Source: Streptomyces sp. BK340 (lineage in GTDB: Bacteria > Actinomycetota > Actinomycetes > Streptomycetales > Streptomycetaceae). Taken from it: 64,000 bases of DNA. This document shows, in pieces, positions 32,015 to 41,985 of the stretch (position 1 is the stretch's first letter; every line of letters starts with the position of its first letter). The notes beneath the pieces are model-generated. The model made no database searches. It was not told where the DNA came from and worked only from the letters and a program-made list of their open reading frames with translations. Location: assembly GCF_007827595.1 (NCBI RefSeq), contig NZ_VISR01000034.1:44640-108639 (forward strand), given 5' to 3'. The position numbers and the translations under genes are program-made.

Positions 32015-33220
32015 TCACCCCGCCCGCAGTGCCATCGTCATCGCCTCCACCGCCAGCAGCGGAGCCACGTTGCGGTCCAGCGCCTCGCGGCAGGCGGCGA
32101 TCGACTCGATACGGCGCAGCGTGGCCTCCGGGGTGCTGCCGCGGGCCAGCCGCTCCAGGGCGTCCTCGGCGTCGCCGTTGGCGATGGCGACGCGTGAGCC
32201 GAGCTGGAGGGCGAGGACGTCGCGGTAGAAGCCGGTGAGGTCGCCGAGGGCCACGTCCAGGCTGTCGCGCTGGGTGCGGGTTCTGCGGCGCTTCTGCATG
32301 TCCTCGAGGTCCTTCATCACGCCCGCCGTGCCGCGCGGCAGCCGGCCGCCCTGGACCGCGCCGAGCGCCGCCTTCAGCTCCTCGGTCTCCTTGCCGTCCA
32401 TCTCCTCGGCGAGCTGCTTGGCGTCCTCGGCGGCCGCGTCGACCAGCTCCTGGGCCGCCTTGAGACAGGCACCCACCTCGTCCAGCCGCAGCGGGAGCCT
32501 CAGCACGGCGGCGCGGCGCTCACGGGCCGCCGGGTCGGTGGCCAGCCGGCGGGCCCGGTCGACATGGCCCTGGGTGGCGCGGGCGGCGGCCGCGGCGACC
32601 TCGGGTTGGATGCCGTCACGGCGGACGAGCATGTCGGCGACCGCCTCCACCGACGGCGTCCGCAGGTTCAGGTGGCGGCAGCGGGAGCGGATCGTGGGCA
32701 GGACGTCCTCGATCGAGGGGGCGCACAGCAGCCAGACCGTCCGCGGGGCGGGCTCCTCGACGGCCTTGAGGACGGCGTTGGCCGACTTCTCGTTCAGCCG
32801 CTCGGCGTCCTCGACCAGGATGATCTGCCAGCGGCCGTTCGCTGGGGAGGTGAACGACTTGCGGACCGTGTCCCGCATGTCCTTCACCAGGATCTCCGCG
32901 CCCACGGCGGCGACCGTGGTGACGTCCGCGTGGGTGCCGAGCAGCGCGGTGTGGCAGCCGTCGCAGAATCCGCAGCCGGGTGATCCGCCGAGGGCGCGGT
33001 CGGGGCTCACGCACTGCAGGGCGGCCGCGAAGGCCCGCGCCGTCTGGTTCCGGCCCGCTCCGGGCGGGCCCGTGAACAGCCAGGCGTGAGTCATCTTCGA
33101 CGCCTCCGGCGGCGGCTGGTCCGCCGCGGCGGCCGTGACCAGGGCGTCGGCGTCCCGGGCCGCGGCGTCGAGCACCGCGCTCACCTTCTCCTGCCCGACG
33201 ATGTCGTCCCACACGGTCAT
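32015..33220 (-). CDS. holB: DNA polymerase III subunit delta'
   Basis: 401 residues. AAA+ clamp-loader fold: MTVWDDIVGQEKV start, Walker A position AWLFTGPPGAGRNQTARAFA with Asn in place of the essential Lys, zinc-binding cysteines in CVSPDRALGGSPGCGFCDGC, and ILVEDAERLNEKSANAVLKAVEEP. Loss of the P-loop lysine agrees with delta' being a non-hydrolysing stator of the clamp loader. It follows tmk on the same strand by 128 bp. Core replication gene. Confidence 0.93.
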   Translation of the reverse strand: MTVWDDIVGQEKVSAVLDAAARDADALVTAAAADQPPPEASKMTHAWLFTGPPGAGRNQTARAFAAALQCVSPDRALGGSPGCGFCDGCHTALLGTHADVTTVAAVGAEILVKDMRDTVRKSFTSPANGRWQIILVEDAERLNEKSANAVLKAVEEPAPRTVWLLCAPSIEDVLPTIRSRCRHLNLRTPSVEAVADMLVRRDGIQPEVAAAAARATQGHVDRARRLATDPAARERRAAVLRLPLRLDEVGACLKAAQELVDAAAEDAKQLAEEMDGKETEELKAALGAVQGGRLPRGTAGVMKDLEDMQKRRRTRTQRDSLDVALGDLTGFYRDVLALQLGSRVAIANGDAEDALERLARGSTPEATLRRIESIAACREALDRNVAPLLAVEAMTMALRAG

Positions 33221-33348
33221 GGGTCACGCCGCCCTTCCGTCACATTCCGCGTTCCGCCATCCATTGTGCGGGTGGGCACTGACAACGACGGCGACGCCCG
33301 TCAGTGCGCCCGAAACACGCTCCGACGGGCGCCGCCCGATGTCCTCGC

Positions 33349-36300
33349 TCAGCCGCGGCGACCGCGACCCCGGCCGCGGCGGCCCTGGTCCTCGCCCGGC
33401 TCCCCGTGCTCCTGCTCGTCGTACGACCCCAGCAGCTCGTCCGCCAGGGACGGCAGGTCGTCCAGCGGGGTCTCCTCGGCCCAGTCCGAGCGCGGCCGGC
33501 GGCGCGGCGTGCCGTCGGCGTCGAGCTGCGGCATCTCGCGCGTACGGCTCTCGGAGCCGTCGGGGGCCGCGCCCGGCCGCTCGTCCCGGAAGAAGCCGGG
33601 TGGCATCCGGTCCGCCGGGGCGCCGCCCCGCACGGGCGGCAGTACGGCGGTCTCGTCGGCGGCGCCGGGGGTCACCGGCGGCAGCACGGCCGTCTCGTCG
33701 ACGGACACCGGCGGCAGTACGGCCGTCTCGTCCGCCGCACCGGGCGTCACCGGCGGCAGCACCGCGGTCTCGTCGGCGGCCGCGGACGCGGCCGGCGGCT
33801 GCGGCAGCTCGGCCGTCACCTCGGAGTCGGGGCCTGCGCCGCGCTTGCGGGCCTCTCCGGCCCGCTCCTCGCGCACCGGCCGCAGCACCGTCGTCTCGTC
33901 CGTGCCCGGCGACACGACCGGCGTCGGCACGGTCGCCGCGTCCGGGGTCATGCCCGGCACCGCGGGCTGCGGGGTACTGGGCTTGAGAGCGGCCACGTCG
34001 GCCGCGGCCGCGGCCTCGGCCGCCTGCCGTCGGGCCTGCTCCGCGCGCAGCAGGGCCTCCTCGGCCTTGCGCTGCTTCTCCAGGCGGCGCGCTTCCTCCT
34101 CGGCACGCAGCCGGGCCTGCCGGGCCTCTTCCTCGGCGCGCAGCCGGGCTTCCTCCTCGGCCTGCTTGCGGCGCCGCTCCTCCTCGGCCCTGCGGCGGGC
34201 CTCCTCCTCGGCGCGGGCCTTCTCCTCGGCGAGGAGCCGCTGTCGCTCCTCCTCCGCCCGGCGCCGTGCCTCCTCGGCCCGCTGCCGGGCCTCCTCCGCC
34301 TGCCGTTCGGCCTCGCGGCGCTGCGCCTCCTCCAGCTCGCGGCGCTTGCGCTCCTCCTCCTCGGCGCGCAGCTTGGCGAGCTGCTCCTCGCGCTCGCGCT
34401 CCAGGCGCTCCTCCTCGGCCTTGCGCGCGGCCTCTTCCTCGGCCTTGCGGCGCGCCTCCTCCTCGGCCTTCTTCCGCGCCTCCTCCTGGGCCTTGACCTC
34501 GGCCTCGGAGAGCGGCAGCACGGTGTCGAGCCGGTGCCGGATCACGGTGGTGACGGCCTCGGGCTCCTGCGCGGCGTCCACGACCAGGTAGCGGCCCGGG
34601 TCGGAGGCGGCGAGCGTGAGGAAACCGGACCGCACGCGCGCGTGGAACTCGGCGGGCTCCGACTCCAGCCGGTCGGGCGCCTCGGTGAACCGCTCGCGGG
34701 CGGCCTCCGGCGCGACGTCCAGCAGGACGGTGAGGTGCGGGACGAGCCCGTCGGTCGCCCAGCGGTTGATGCGGGCGATCTCGGTCGGCGACAGGTCGCG
34801 GCCCGCGCCCTGGTAGGCCACGGACGAGTCGATGTACCGGTCCGAGATGACGACGGCGCCGCGCTCCAGGGCGGGCCGTACGACGGTGTCGACGTGCTCG
34901 GCCCGGTCTGCGGCGTACAGCAGTGCCTCCGCGCGGTGCGACAGGCCCGCCGAGGACACGTCCAGCAGGATCGAGCGCAGCCGCTTGCCCACGGGGGTGG
35001 CGCCCGGCTCGCGGGTGAGGACGACCTCGTGGCCCTTGGCGCGGATCCACTCCGCGAGGGCCTCGGCCTGGGTGGACTTGCCGGCGCCGTCGCCGCCCTC
35101 CAGAGCGATGAAGAAGCCGTTCGCCGCCGGGGCCTGGACGGGGTCGTCGCCGCCGAGCAGCGCGTCCTTCAGGTCCTGGCGCAGCGGGACACCGGAGCGG
35201 TCGTCGACCTTGGCGAGCACCAGCGCGGCCACCGGCAGCAACAGCGCGCCGACCAGCATCAGCGTGAAGGCGGCACCGCCGTGCGCGAAGACGAACCTGC
35301 CGTTCTCCAGCCGGTGCGGGCCGATCAGCGCGGCGACCAGGGGGGCGATCAGGGCTCCGAGCGCTATGAAGACGCGCACGACCGCGTGCAGGTGCTCGGT
35401 GGTGCGGGCCCTGCGGTACTCCTCGGTCTCCTGGTCGAGCAGGGCGTGCCCGGTGTTCGCGGCCACGCCCGCGGTGACGCCGGCCAGCGTGACGATCAGC
35501 AGCACGGTGGTGACGTCCGGGACGAGCCCGGCGGCCAGCAGGGCGATGCCGGTGAACGCGATCGCGAGGGCGAGGAGCCGGCGGCGCGAGAGCGAGGGCA
35601 GCACCGAGGGCGCCGTCCGGATGCCGACGGCGACACCGCCGGTCAGACCCAGCACCTGCAGGCCGTACAGGACCGGGCCGCCGCCCAGGTCCTTGGCGTG
35701 CAGCACGCACACCGCGACCGCGGCGGCGATGGCTCCGGCCACGGCGGCGCAGGCGGGGACGAGCAGCGGGATGGCGCCCGTGCGGCCCTTGTCGATGCCC
35801 GTGCCGGTGCGCGGACGGCGCAGGCCCTCCAGCGGGGAGCGCGGGCGCGGGGTACGCGTGCCCGGCAGCTGCAGGAAGGTGACCACGGACAGGGACGCGG
35901 CGAAGAGTCCGGCAGCCACGTACGACCCGAGGGCCGCCTGGTGCTCGTCGAACCAGGCCACCACGGTGCCCAGCAGGTTGTTCAGCAGGCCGGCGACCAC
36001 CAGGGCGGCGGCGGCCAGCGGGACCGCCAGGAAGCTGGTGCGCAGCGCGAGGCGGCGCAGGGCGTCCAGGTGGTCCGGCAGCGGCCGCACCGTCGCCCCC
36101 TCCGGGGGCGGGGCGGGCAGCAGGGCGGGCGCCGCGCTCTCCCGGCACACCGTCCACAGCCGCTCGGCGACGCCGGTGACGAAGGCGGTGACCAGCAGGA
36201 CGGCGAGTGCGTTGTCCGGGGTCCAGTCGATCCACAGGGGCGCGACGATCAGCAGCGCGGCCCGCACACCGTCGGCGCCGGCCATCGTCCAGCGGCGGTC

Positions 36301-36642
36301 GAGCGGGCCGTCCTGGGAGGTGAGCGTGGTCAGCGGGCCGAGCAGCACCGCGCCGAAGAGCAGCGCGGCGAGGATGCGCGCCGCGAAGACGGTCGCCACT
36401 GCGAACGCCACGCCTCGGTAGCCGCCGCCGAAGGAGCCCTCGAGGACGGCCGCCTGGAGGACGAGAAGGACCAGCACGAACAGTGCGAGGGCGTCGCCGA
36501 CACCACTCACGAGCTGCGCGCTCCACAGGCGCCGAAGCTCCGGTCGGCGCAGCAGGGAGCGGACGGCGCGCTCGCGGGAGTCCGCGACGAGGGCGTCGTC
36601 CGGTTCGGTGGTGGGGGCCGTTGGCTGCTCGGCTCGCGTCAT
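33349..36642 (-). CDS. tmk: Thymidylate kinase fused to an MFS-like membrane domain
   Basis: 1097 residues versus about 210 for ordinary Tmk. Residues about 35-490 form a 12-helix MFS-like domain. Residues about 510-715 are a complete dTMP kinase: P-loop FIALEGGDGAGKST (near 516-524), VLTREPGATPVGKRLR (DR/E-type motif), SDRYIDSSVAYQG. Then comes a roughly 180-residue Glu/Lys/Arg/Ala-rich coiled coil (720-900) and a disordered tail with four copies of DETAVLPPV. The kinase makes dTDP for DNA synthesis. The fusion is a known Streptomyces feature; what the membrane domain transports, if anything, is unknown. Confidence 0.92.
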   Translation of the reverse strand: MTRAEQPTAPTTEPDDALVADSRERAVRSLLRRPELRRLWSAQLVSGVGDALALFVLVLLVLQAAVLEGSFGGGYRGVAFAVATVFAARILAALLFGAVLLGPLTTLTSQDGPLDRRWTMAGADGVRAALLIVAPLWIDWTPDNALAVLLVTAFVTGVAERLWTVCRESAAPALLPAPPPEGATVRPLPDHLDALRRLALRTSFLAVPLAAAALVVAGLLNNLLGTVVAWFDEHQAALGSYVAAGLFAASLSVVTFLQLPGTRTPRPRSPLEGLRRPRTGTGIDKGRTGAIPLLVPACAAVAGAIAAAVAVCVLHAKDLGGGPVLYGLQVLGLTGGVAVGIRTAPSVLPSLSRRRLLALAIAFTGIALLAAGLVPDVTTVLLIVTLAGVTAGVAANTGHALLDQETEEYRRARTTEHLHAVVRVFIALGALIAPLVAALIGPHRLENGRFVFAHGGAAFTLMLVGALLLPVAALVLAKVDDRSGVPLRQDLKDALLGGDDPVQAPAANGFFIALEGGDGAGKSTQAEALAEWIRAKGHEVVLTREPGATPVGKRLRSILLDVSSAGLSHRAEALLYAADRAEHVDTVVRPALERGAVVISDRYIDSSVAYQGAGRDLSPTEIARINRWATDGLVPHLTVLLDVAPEAARERFTEAPDRLESEPAEFHARVRSGFLTLAASDPGRYLVVDAAQEPEAVTTVIRHRLDTVLPLSEAEVKAQEEARKKAEEEARRKAEEEAARKAEEERLEREREEQLAKLRAEEEERKRRELEEAQRREAERQAEEARQRAEEARRRAEEERQRLLAEEKARAEEEARRRAEEERRRKQAEEEARLRAEEEARQARLRAEEEARRLEKQRKAEEALLRAEQARRQAAEAAAAADVAALKPSTPQPAVPGMTPDAATVPTPVVSPGTDETTVLRPVREERAGEARKRGAGPDSEVTAELPQPPAASAAADETAVLPPVTPGAADETAVLPPVSVDETAVLPPVTPGAADETAVLPPVRGGAPADRMPPGFFRDERPGAAPDGSESRTREMPQLDADGTPRRRPRSDWAEETPLDDLPSLADELLGSYDEQEHGEPGEDQGRRGRGRGRRG

Positions 36643-36697
36643 GCGTTCAGCCTATCGGCAGTCACCGACAGCACACCCAGGCTGTCCGGGCGTGCGT

Positions 36698-36728
36698 ACG
36701 CCCCGACACCAAAGTGATGCCGGGGCGT
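36698..36728 (-). terminator. Second hairpin after topA
   Basis: ACGCCCCG (36698-36705) pairs with CGGGGCGT (36721-36728), 15-nt loop. It lies between the topA hairpin and the tmk start. Confidence 0.55.
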
Positions 36729-36742
36729 TCGTTTCGCGAAGC

Positions 36743-36769
36743 CGGAACGGCGCGACGGGCGCCGTTCCG
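36743..36769 (-). terminator. Terminator of topA
   Basis: CGGAACGGCGC-GACGG-GCGCCGTTCCG, 11-bp perfect stem, 8 bp beyond the topA stop on the minus strand. Confidence 0.8.
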
Positions 36770-36777
36770 ACGGAGCG

Positions 36778-39669
36778 TCAGTCCTCCGCGCCGGAGGCGG
36801 TCGCCTTCGAAGCCGTCGCCTTCTTGGCCGTCGTCTTCTTCGCCGTGGTCTTCTTCGCCGTGGTCTTCTTCGCCGTGGTCTTCTTCGCGGCCGCGGTCGT
36901 CTTCTTCGCCGCCGTCTTCTTGGCGGCGGTGGCGGTCTTCTTCGCCGGAGCGGCCTTCTTGGCCGTGGCCTTCTTCGCCGTCTTCTTGGCGGGGCCCTTC
37001 GCCCGCTTCTCGGCGAGCAGCTCGAAGCCGCGCTCCGGAGTGATCGTTTCCACACTGTCGCCGGAGCGCAGGGTCGCGTTGGTCTCGCCGTCGGTGACGT
37101 ACGGGCCGAAGCGGCCGTCCTTGACCACGACCGGCTTGGCGGAGACCGGGTCCTCGCCCAGCTCCTTCAGCGGCGGCTTGGCGGCCGCGCGGCCCCGCTG
37201 CTTCGGCTGGGCGTAGATCGCCTGCGCCTCCTCCAGCGTGATCGTGAAGAGCTGCTCCTCGGACTGCAGCGAGCGCGAGTCCGTGCCCTTCTTCAGGTAC
37301 GGGCCGTAGCGTCCGTTCTGCGCGGTGATCTCCACGCCGTCGGCGTCGGTGCCGACCACGCGCGGCAGCGACATCAGCTGGAGCGCGTCCTGCAGGGTCA
37401 CCGTGTCCAGCGCCATGGACTTGAAGAGGGAGGCGGTGCGCGGCTTGACCGCGTTCTTGCCGGTCTTCGGGGTGCCCTCGGGGAGGATCTCCGTGACGTA
37501 CGGGCCGTAGCGGCCGTCCTTGGCGACGATCATGTTCCCGGTCTCCGGGTGGGCGCCCAGCTCGAAGTCGCCGCTCGGCTTGGCCAGCAGTTCCTCGGCC
37601 AGCTCGACGGTCAGCTCGTCCGGCGCCAGGTCGTCCGGGATGTCGGCGCGCTGGTGCTGCTCGGTGTCCTTCTCGCCGCGCTCGATGTACGGGCCGTAGC
37701 GGCCGACGCGCAGCACGATGTCGTTGCCCACCGGGAACGAGGAGACCTCGCGGGCGTCGATCGCGCCCAGGTCGGTCACCAGTTCCTTGAGGCCGCCGAG
37801 GTGGTCCCCGTCGCCGTTGCCCGCGTCAGCTGCGCCGCCGACGCCCCCCGCGGCGAAGCCGCTGCCGGGCGCGGTCTCGCCGAAGTAGAAGCGCTTCAGC
37901 CACGGCACGGCCTGGGCCTCGCCGCGGGCGATGCGGTCGAGGTCGTCCTCCATCTTGGCGGTGAAGTCGTAGTCGACGAGCCGCCCGAAGTGCTTCTCCA
38001 GGAGGTTGACCACGGCGAAGGACAGGAAGGACGGCACCAGGGCCGTGCCCTTCTTGAACACGTAGCCGCGGTCGAGGATCGTGCCGATGATCGACGCGTA
38101 CGTCGACGGGCGGCCGATCTCGCGCTCTTCCAGTTCCTTGACCAGGGAGGCCTCGGTGTAGCGGGCCGGAGCCTTGGTGGCGTGGCCGTCGACCGTGATC
38201 TCCTCGGCGGACAGCCCGTCGCCCTCGGCGACCTGCGGCAGCCGGCGCTCGCGGTCGTCCAGCTCGGCGTTCGGGTCGTCGGCACCCTCGACGTAGGCCT
38301 TCAGGAAGCCGTGGAACGTGATGGTCTTGCCGGAGGCGCTGAACTCGACGTCCCGGCCGTCGGCGGCGGTGCCGCCGATCTTCACGGTGACGCTGTTCCC
38401 GGCCGCGTCCTTCATCTGGGACGCGACGGTCCGCTTCCAGATCAGCTCGTAGAGCTTGAACTGGTCACCGGTCAGTCCGGTCTCCGCCGGGGTGCGGAAA
38501 CGATCACCCGAGGGGCGGATCGCCTCGTGCGCCTCCTGGGCGTTCTTGACCTTGGCGGCGTAGGTGCGCGGCTGCGGGGGCAGGTAGTCGGCGCCGTACA
38601 GCTGCGTGACCTGGGCGCGGGCGGCCGCGATCGCGGTGTCGCTCAGCGTCGTGGAGTCCGTACGCATGTACGTGATGTAGCCGTTCTCGTACAGCTTCTG
38701 CGCGACCTGCATCGTGGCCTTCGCGCCGAAGCCGAGCTTGCGGCTGGCCTCCTGCTGCAGCGTCGTCGTGCGGAACGGGGCGTACGGCGAGCGGCGGTAC
38801 GGCTTGGACTCGACCGAGCGCACGGAGAAGCGGGTGTTCTCCAGGGCGGCGGCGAGGGCGCGGGCGTTCGCCTCGTCGAGATGGAGGGTGTTCTCGCTCT
38901 TGAGCTGTCCCAGGGAGTCGAAGTCACGGCCCTGCGCGACGCGCCTGCCGTCGACCGTCTGCAGGCGGGCGACCAGCGTCGACGGGTCCGACTGATCCCC
39001 CGCGCGGCCGGTCGCGAAGGTGCCCGTCAGGTCCCAGTACTCGGCCGAACGGAACGCGATGCGCTCGCGCTCGCGCTCCACCACGAGCCGGGTCGCGACC
39101 GACTGCACACGGCCTGCCGACAGGCGCGGCATGACCTTCTTCCACAGGACCGGCGAGACCTCGTAGCCGTATAGGCGGTCGAGGATGCGGCGGGTCTCCT
39201 GGGCGTCGACCATGCGCTGGTTGAGATCGCGCGGGTTGGCGACGGCCTCGCGGATCGCGTCCTTGGTGATCTCGTGGAACACCATGCGCTTGACCGGGAC
39301 CTTGGGCTTCAGGACCTCCATGAGGTGCCACGCGATGGCCTCGCCCTCGCGGTCCTCATCGGTGGCGAGGAAGAGCTCGTCGGAGTCCTTCAGTAGGTCC
39401 TTGAGCTTCTTGACCTGGGCCTTCTTGTCGGCGTTGACGACATAGATCGGCTCGAAGTCGTGCTCGACGTCCACGCCGAGGCGGCGGACCTCGCCGGTGT
39501 ACTTCTCGGGCACCTCGGCGGCGCCGTTGGGAAGGTCACGGATGTGCCCGACGCTCGCTTCGACTACGTAGCCGGGGCCGAGGTAGCCCTTGATCGTCTT
39601 CGCCTTGGCAGGCGACTCGACGATGACGAGTCGGCGGCCGCCCTGTGCGGTCTCGCTGGTCGGGGACAA
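36778..39669 (-). CDS. topA: DNA topoisomerase I (type IA)
   Basis: 963 residues. N-terminal TOPRIM (LVIVESPAKAKTIKGYLG; FLATDEDREGEAIAWHL with the acidic DxD). The active tyrosine is Y334 in ITYMRTDST. Several C-terminal repeats contain the (D/N)GRYGPY motif (KDGRYGPYVTE, QNGRYGPYLKK, KDGRFGPYVTD). Instead of zinc fingers, the last 65 residues are Lys/Ala/Thr repeats (KKTTAKKTTA), the actinobacterial tail that aids DNA clamping and processivity. The start is TTG 39669, giving the conserved MSPTSETAQGGRRLVIV. It relaxes negative supercoils. Confidence 0.96.
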   Translation of the reverse strand: MSPTSETAQGGRRLVIVESPAKAKTIKGYLGPGYVVEASVGHIRDLPNGAAEVPEKYTGEVRRLGVDVEHDFEPIYVVNADKKAQVKKLKDLLKDSDELFLATDEDREGEAIAWHLMEVLKPKVPVKRMVFHEITKDAIREAVANPRDLNQRMVDAQETRRILDRLYGYEVSPVLWKKVMPRLSAGRVQSVATRLVVERERERIAFRSAEYWDLTGTFATGRAGDQSDPSTLVARLQTVDGRRVAQGRDFDSLGQLKSENTLHLDEANARALAAALENTRFSVRSVESKPYRRSPYAPFRTTTLQQEASRKLGFGAKATMQVAQKLYENGYITYMRTDSTTLSDTAIAAARAQVTQLYGADYLPPQPRTYAAKVKNAQEAHEAIRPSGDRFRTPAETGLTGDQFKLYELIWKRTVASQMKDAAGNSVTVKIGGTAADGRDVEFSASGKTITFHGFLKAYVEGADDPNAELDDRERRLPQVAEGDGLSAEEITVDGHATKAPARYTEASLVKELEEREIGRPSTYASIIGTILDRGYVFKKGTALVPSFLSFAVVNLLEKHFGRLVDYDFTAKMEDDLDRIARGEAQAVPWLKRFYFGETAPGSGFAAGGVGGAADAGNGDGDHLGGLKELVTDLGAIDAREVSSFPVGNDIVLRVGRYGPYIERGEKDTEQHQRADIPDDLAPDELTVELAEELLAKPSGDFELGAHPETGNMIVAKDGRYGPYVTEILPEGTPKTGKNAVKPRTASLFKSMALDTVTLQDALQLMSLPRVVGTDADGVEITAQNGRYGPYLKKGTDSRSLQSEEQLFTITLEEAQAIYAQPKQRGRAAAKPPLKELGEDPVSAKPVVVKDGRFGPYVTDGETNATLRSGDSVETITPERGFELLAEKRAKGPAKKTAKKATAKKAAPAKKTATAAKKTAAKKTTAAAKKTTAKKTTAKKTTAKKTTAKKATASKATASGAED

Positions 39670-39926
39670 CTTCGCTCTTCTCTCCGGTCGACGCTGTGGC
39701 CTCCCCAGGCCCTGGTCCCGGGGTCGCGGCGTACTTCTGGCTCGTGTGACGCTGCGGAGTGTGACGGTACATCCCGCCCCCGTGTCAAACGGGAAAAGCC
39801 CACAACGGCCACTCGAACGGTAACCCGACTACCGGCATTCCTGCCGCCCGGAGTGTCCGGTGACGTCTCGCCCTCTGTCCGGAGCGTGACGCTCCCGTTA
39901 CTCGTACGGCAGTACGACCGCCGACG

Positions 39927-40124
39927 TCAGAGGCGGGTGAGGCAGTACCCGGCGAGGCCCAGCGCGATGGCTCCGGCGGCACCGGCGAGGGTGGCCGATG
40001 CGACCTGGTTCACACCCTGGGCGACTGGTTCACCACGCCGCACCCGGGTCCCGGTCCACACCAGCAGAGCGCCCCCGAACAGGGCGAACACCACTCCCGC
40101 GAAGATCGCCGGCCCGCTCTCCAT
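39927..40124 (-). CDS. Small two-helix membrane protein
   Basis: 65 residues: MESGPAIFAGVVFALFGGALLVW, a short basic loop (TGTRVRRGEPVAQG) and a second helix (SATLAGAAGAIALGLAGYCL). ATG 40124 is chosen so that the protein starts just before the first helix; an upstream extension is low-complexity. A GGGGGCGGG tract precedes it. It lies alone between topA and the methyltransferase. Unknown role. Confidence 0.65.
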   Translation of the reverse strand: MESGPAIFAGVVFALFGGALLVWTGTRVRRGEPVAQGVNQVASATLAGAAGAIALGLAGYCLTRL

Positions 40125-40403
40125 GGCCCGCCCGCCCCCTTCTTGCCGTCCGCCCCTACCCAGCGCGGGGAGGTTGGCACGCGCGGGAGACGGGCGGGCG
40201 ACATCAAGGTGAACGGAAGGTCGACGTGACGTCGAACACATACTCGAACGAGATCGGCCCGGTCCGGCACTCGTAATTTTCCGGCCGTTTTACCGGCACC
40301 GGCGCGTCCGGCCCGTGCCACCGGCATACGACGCCGATCCGGACGCGGGTACGACGGCTCGGGTAGCCGGACTACGCACCCGGCCCGGCCGCCGTACCCC
40401 GCC

Positions 40404-41933
40404 TCACACCACCGGCTCCAGGAAGCCCTGCTCCACCAGCAGCCGGATCTGCGCGGGCGTACGGTCGCGCAGCAGCACCGGGTCCTCGCCGACGAGCTGG
40501 GCGATGGCGTCCAGGATGCGGCCGGCGCTCAGCGAGCCGTCGCACACGCCCGCGAAGCCCGCGCCGACCGTGTCCACCTTCGTGGCGCGGCGCATCCCGC
40601 GGTGCTGGCGCAGCACCACGTGCTCCGGGTCCTCGGCGCCGGGCAGCCCGACCTGCTCCTGGACCACTTCGGCGACCAGCCTGAAGTGACCTTCGAGCAG
40701 GGCCGCGTCGTCGTACTCCCGGAGGAAGTCGAGGCGGTCGAAGTGCGCCCGGATCGCCTCCCCGAGCGGCTGCTCGACCGGGTGCGGCCACTCCTCCACG
40801 GTGACCGAGGGCTCGGCTGCCCCGGTCCTGCGCAGGGTGATCCAGCCGAAGCCGATCGCCTTGACCTTGCGCGCCTCGAACTCGTCGAGCCAGGCGTCGT
40901 ACCGCGCCTGGTACTCCGCGGGGTCACCACGGTGGTCGCCGGCGTCCCTGAGCCACAGCTCGGCGTACTGCGTGATGTCCTGCACCTCTCGCTGCACGAT
41001 CCAGGCATCGCACCCGCGCGGCACCCACGACCTGAGTCTGTCCTGCCAGTCCTCCCCCGCGACGTGCTGCCAGTTGGCGAGGAACTGCGCGAACCCGCCC
41101 TCGTTCAGCCGTTCCCCCGCCTGCTGAACGAGCGAGCGGCACAGATCGTCCCCGCCCATCCCGCCGTCGCGGTACGTCAGCCGGGCACCCGGCGAGATCA
41201 CGAACGGCGGGTTGGAGACGATCAGATCGAACGTCTCGCCGTTGCGGACCGGCTCGAACAGCGAGCCCTCGCGCAGGTCGGCGGCGGGCGCGCCGGAGAG
41301 CGCGAGCGTGAGCGCGGTGATGTGCAGCGCGCGCGGATTGAGATCGGTGGCCGTCACGCGCGTGGCGTGCTGGGAGGCGTGCAGCGCCTGGATGCCGGAG
41401 CCGGTGCCGAGGTCGAGCGCGGAGGCGACGGGCGTACGGACGGTGATGCCGGCGAGGGTGGTGGAGGCGCCGCCGACACCGAGGACGACGGCCTCGTCGC
41501 GCCGGCCGATGCCGCCCGCGCCGCCGACCGCACAGCCCAGGTCGGACACGATGAACCAGTCCTCGCCGCCGGGACCGCCGTAGGGCCGTACGTCCACGGT
41601 CGCGGCCACCTCGTCGCCGCCCACGCGCATCAGCCACCCGCCCGCCAGGGCCTCCTCGACCGGCAGAACGGCCGCCACACGCGCGTGCGGTGCCGGCTGC
41701 TGGAGCAGGAAGAGCCGTACGAGCGTCTCCAGCGGCGTGTCGCCGCGGGTGGCCCGCAGGGCGGGCACGGTCTCGCTGCGGGCCAGCGCCGCGTAGGCGG
41801 GGGCACCGAGCAGATCGAGCAGCCCGTCGGCGGTGAAGGAGGCGGCGAGGAGGGCGTCGCGCAGACGCGCGGCGACCACGGGCCGGTCGATGGCGGGCAG
41901 GGGGGCGAGGCCGGAGTCAGTCACACCCCCCAT
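40404..41933 (-). CDS. Class I SAM-dependent methyltransferase (PrmC/HemK-like NPPF)
   Basis: 509 residues. The SAM-binding motif ALDLGTGSGIQALHAS (near 170) and the catalytic NPPF of N-methyltransferases (LIVSNPPFVISPG, near 245) are clear. The N-terminal 150 residues form a separate winged-helix-like domain, and the C-terminal 150 a further domain typical of this actinobacterial family. NPPF enzymes methylate amide or exocyclic nitrogens (for example glutamine in release factors), but this family's substrate is unproven. Start is ATG 41933 or GTG 41924; neither has a clear ribosome site. Confidence 0.88.
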   Translation of the reverse strand: MGGVTDSGLAPLPAIDRPVVAARLRDALLAASFTADGLLDLLGAPAYAALARSETVPALRATRGDTPLETLVRLFLLQQPAPHARVAAVLPVEEALAGGWLMRVGGDEVAATVDVRPYGGPGGEDWFIVSDLGCAVGGAGGIGRRDEAVVLGVGGASTTLAGITVRTPVASALDLGTGSGIQALHASQHATRVTATDLNPRALHITALTLALSGAPAADLREGSLFEPVRNGETFDLIVSNPPFVISPGARLTYRDGGMGGDDLCRSLVQQAGERLNEGGFAQFLANWQHVAGEDWQDRLRSWVPRGCDAWIVQREVQDITQYAELWLRDAGDHRGDPAEYQARYDAWLDEFEARKVKAIGFGWITLRRTGAAEPSVTVEEWPHPVEQPLGEAIRAHFDRLDFLREYDDAALLEGHFRLVAEVVQEQVGLPGAEDPEHVVLRQHRGMRRATKVDTVGAGFAGVCDGSLSAGRILDAIAQLVGEDPVLLRDRTPAQIRLLVEQGFLEPVV

Positions 41934-41985
41934 TGTGGCCCGCCGAGGCGGCCGGGGACCGCCTCAGCGCGGGCCGCGGGCCGTG

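Noticed and set aside
33304..36717. 1137-codon plus-strand open frame opposite tmk
   Set aside because: Leu/Arg/Gly low complexity, antisense to the kinase and coiled coil; no domain.
36778..37010. Tandem repeats at the end of topA as a mobile or minisatellite repeat
   Set aside because: They encode the Lys/Ala/Thr tail typical of actinobacterial TopA, so they are explained by protein function.
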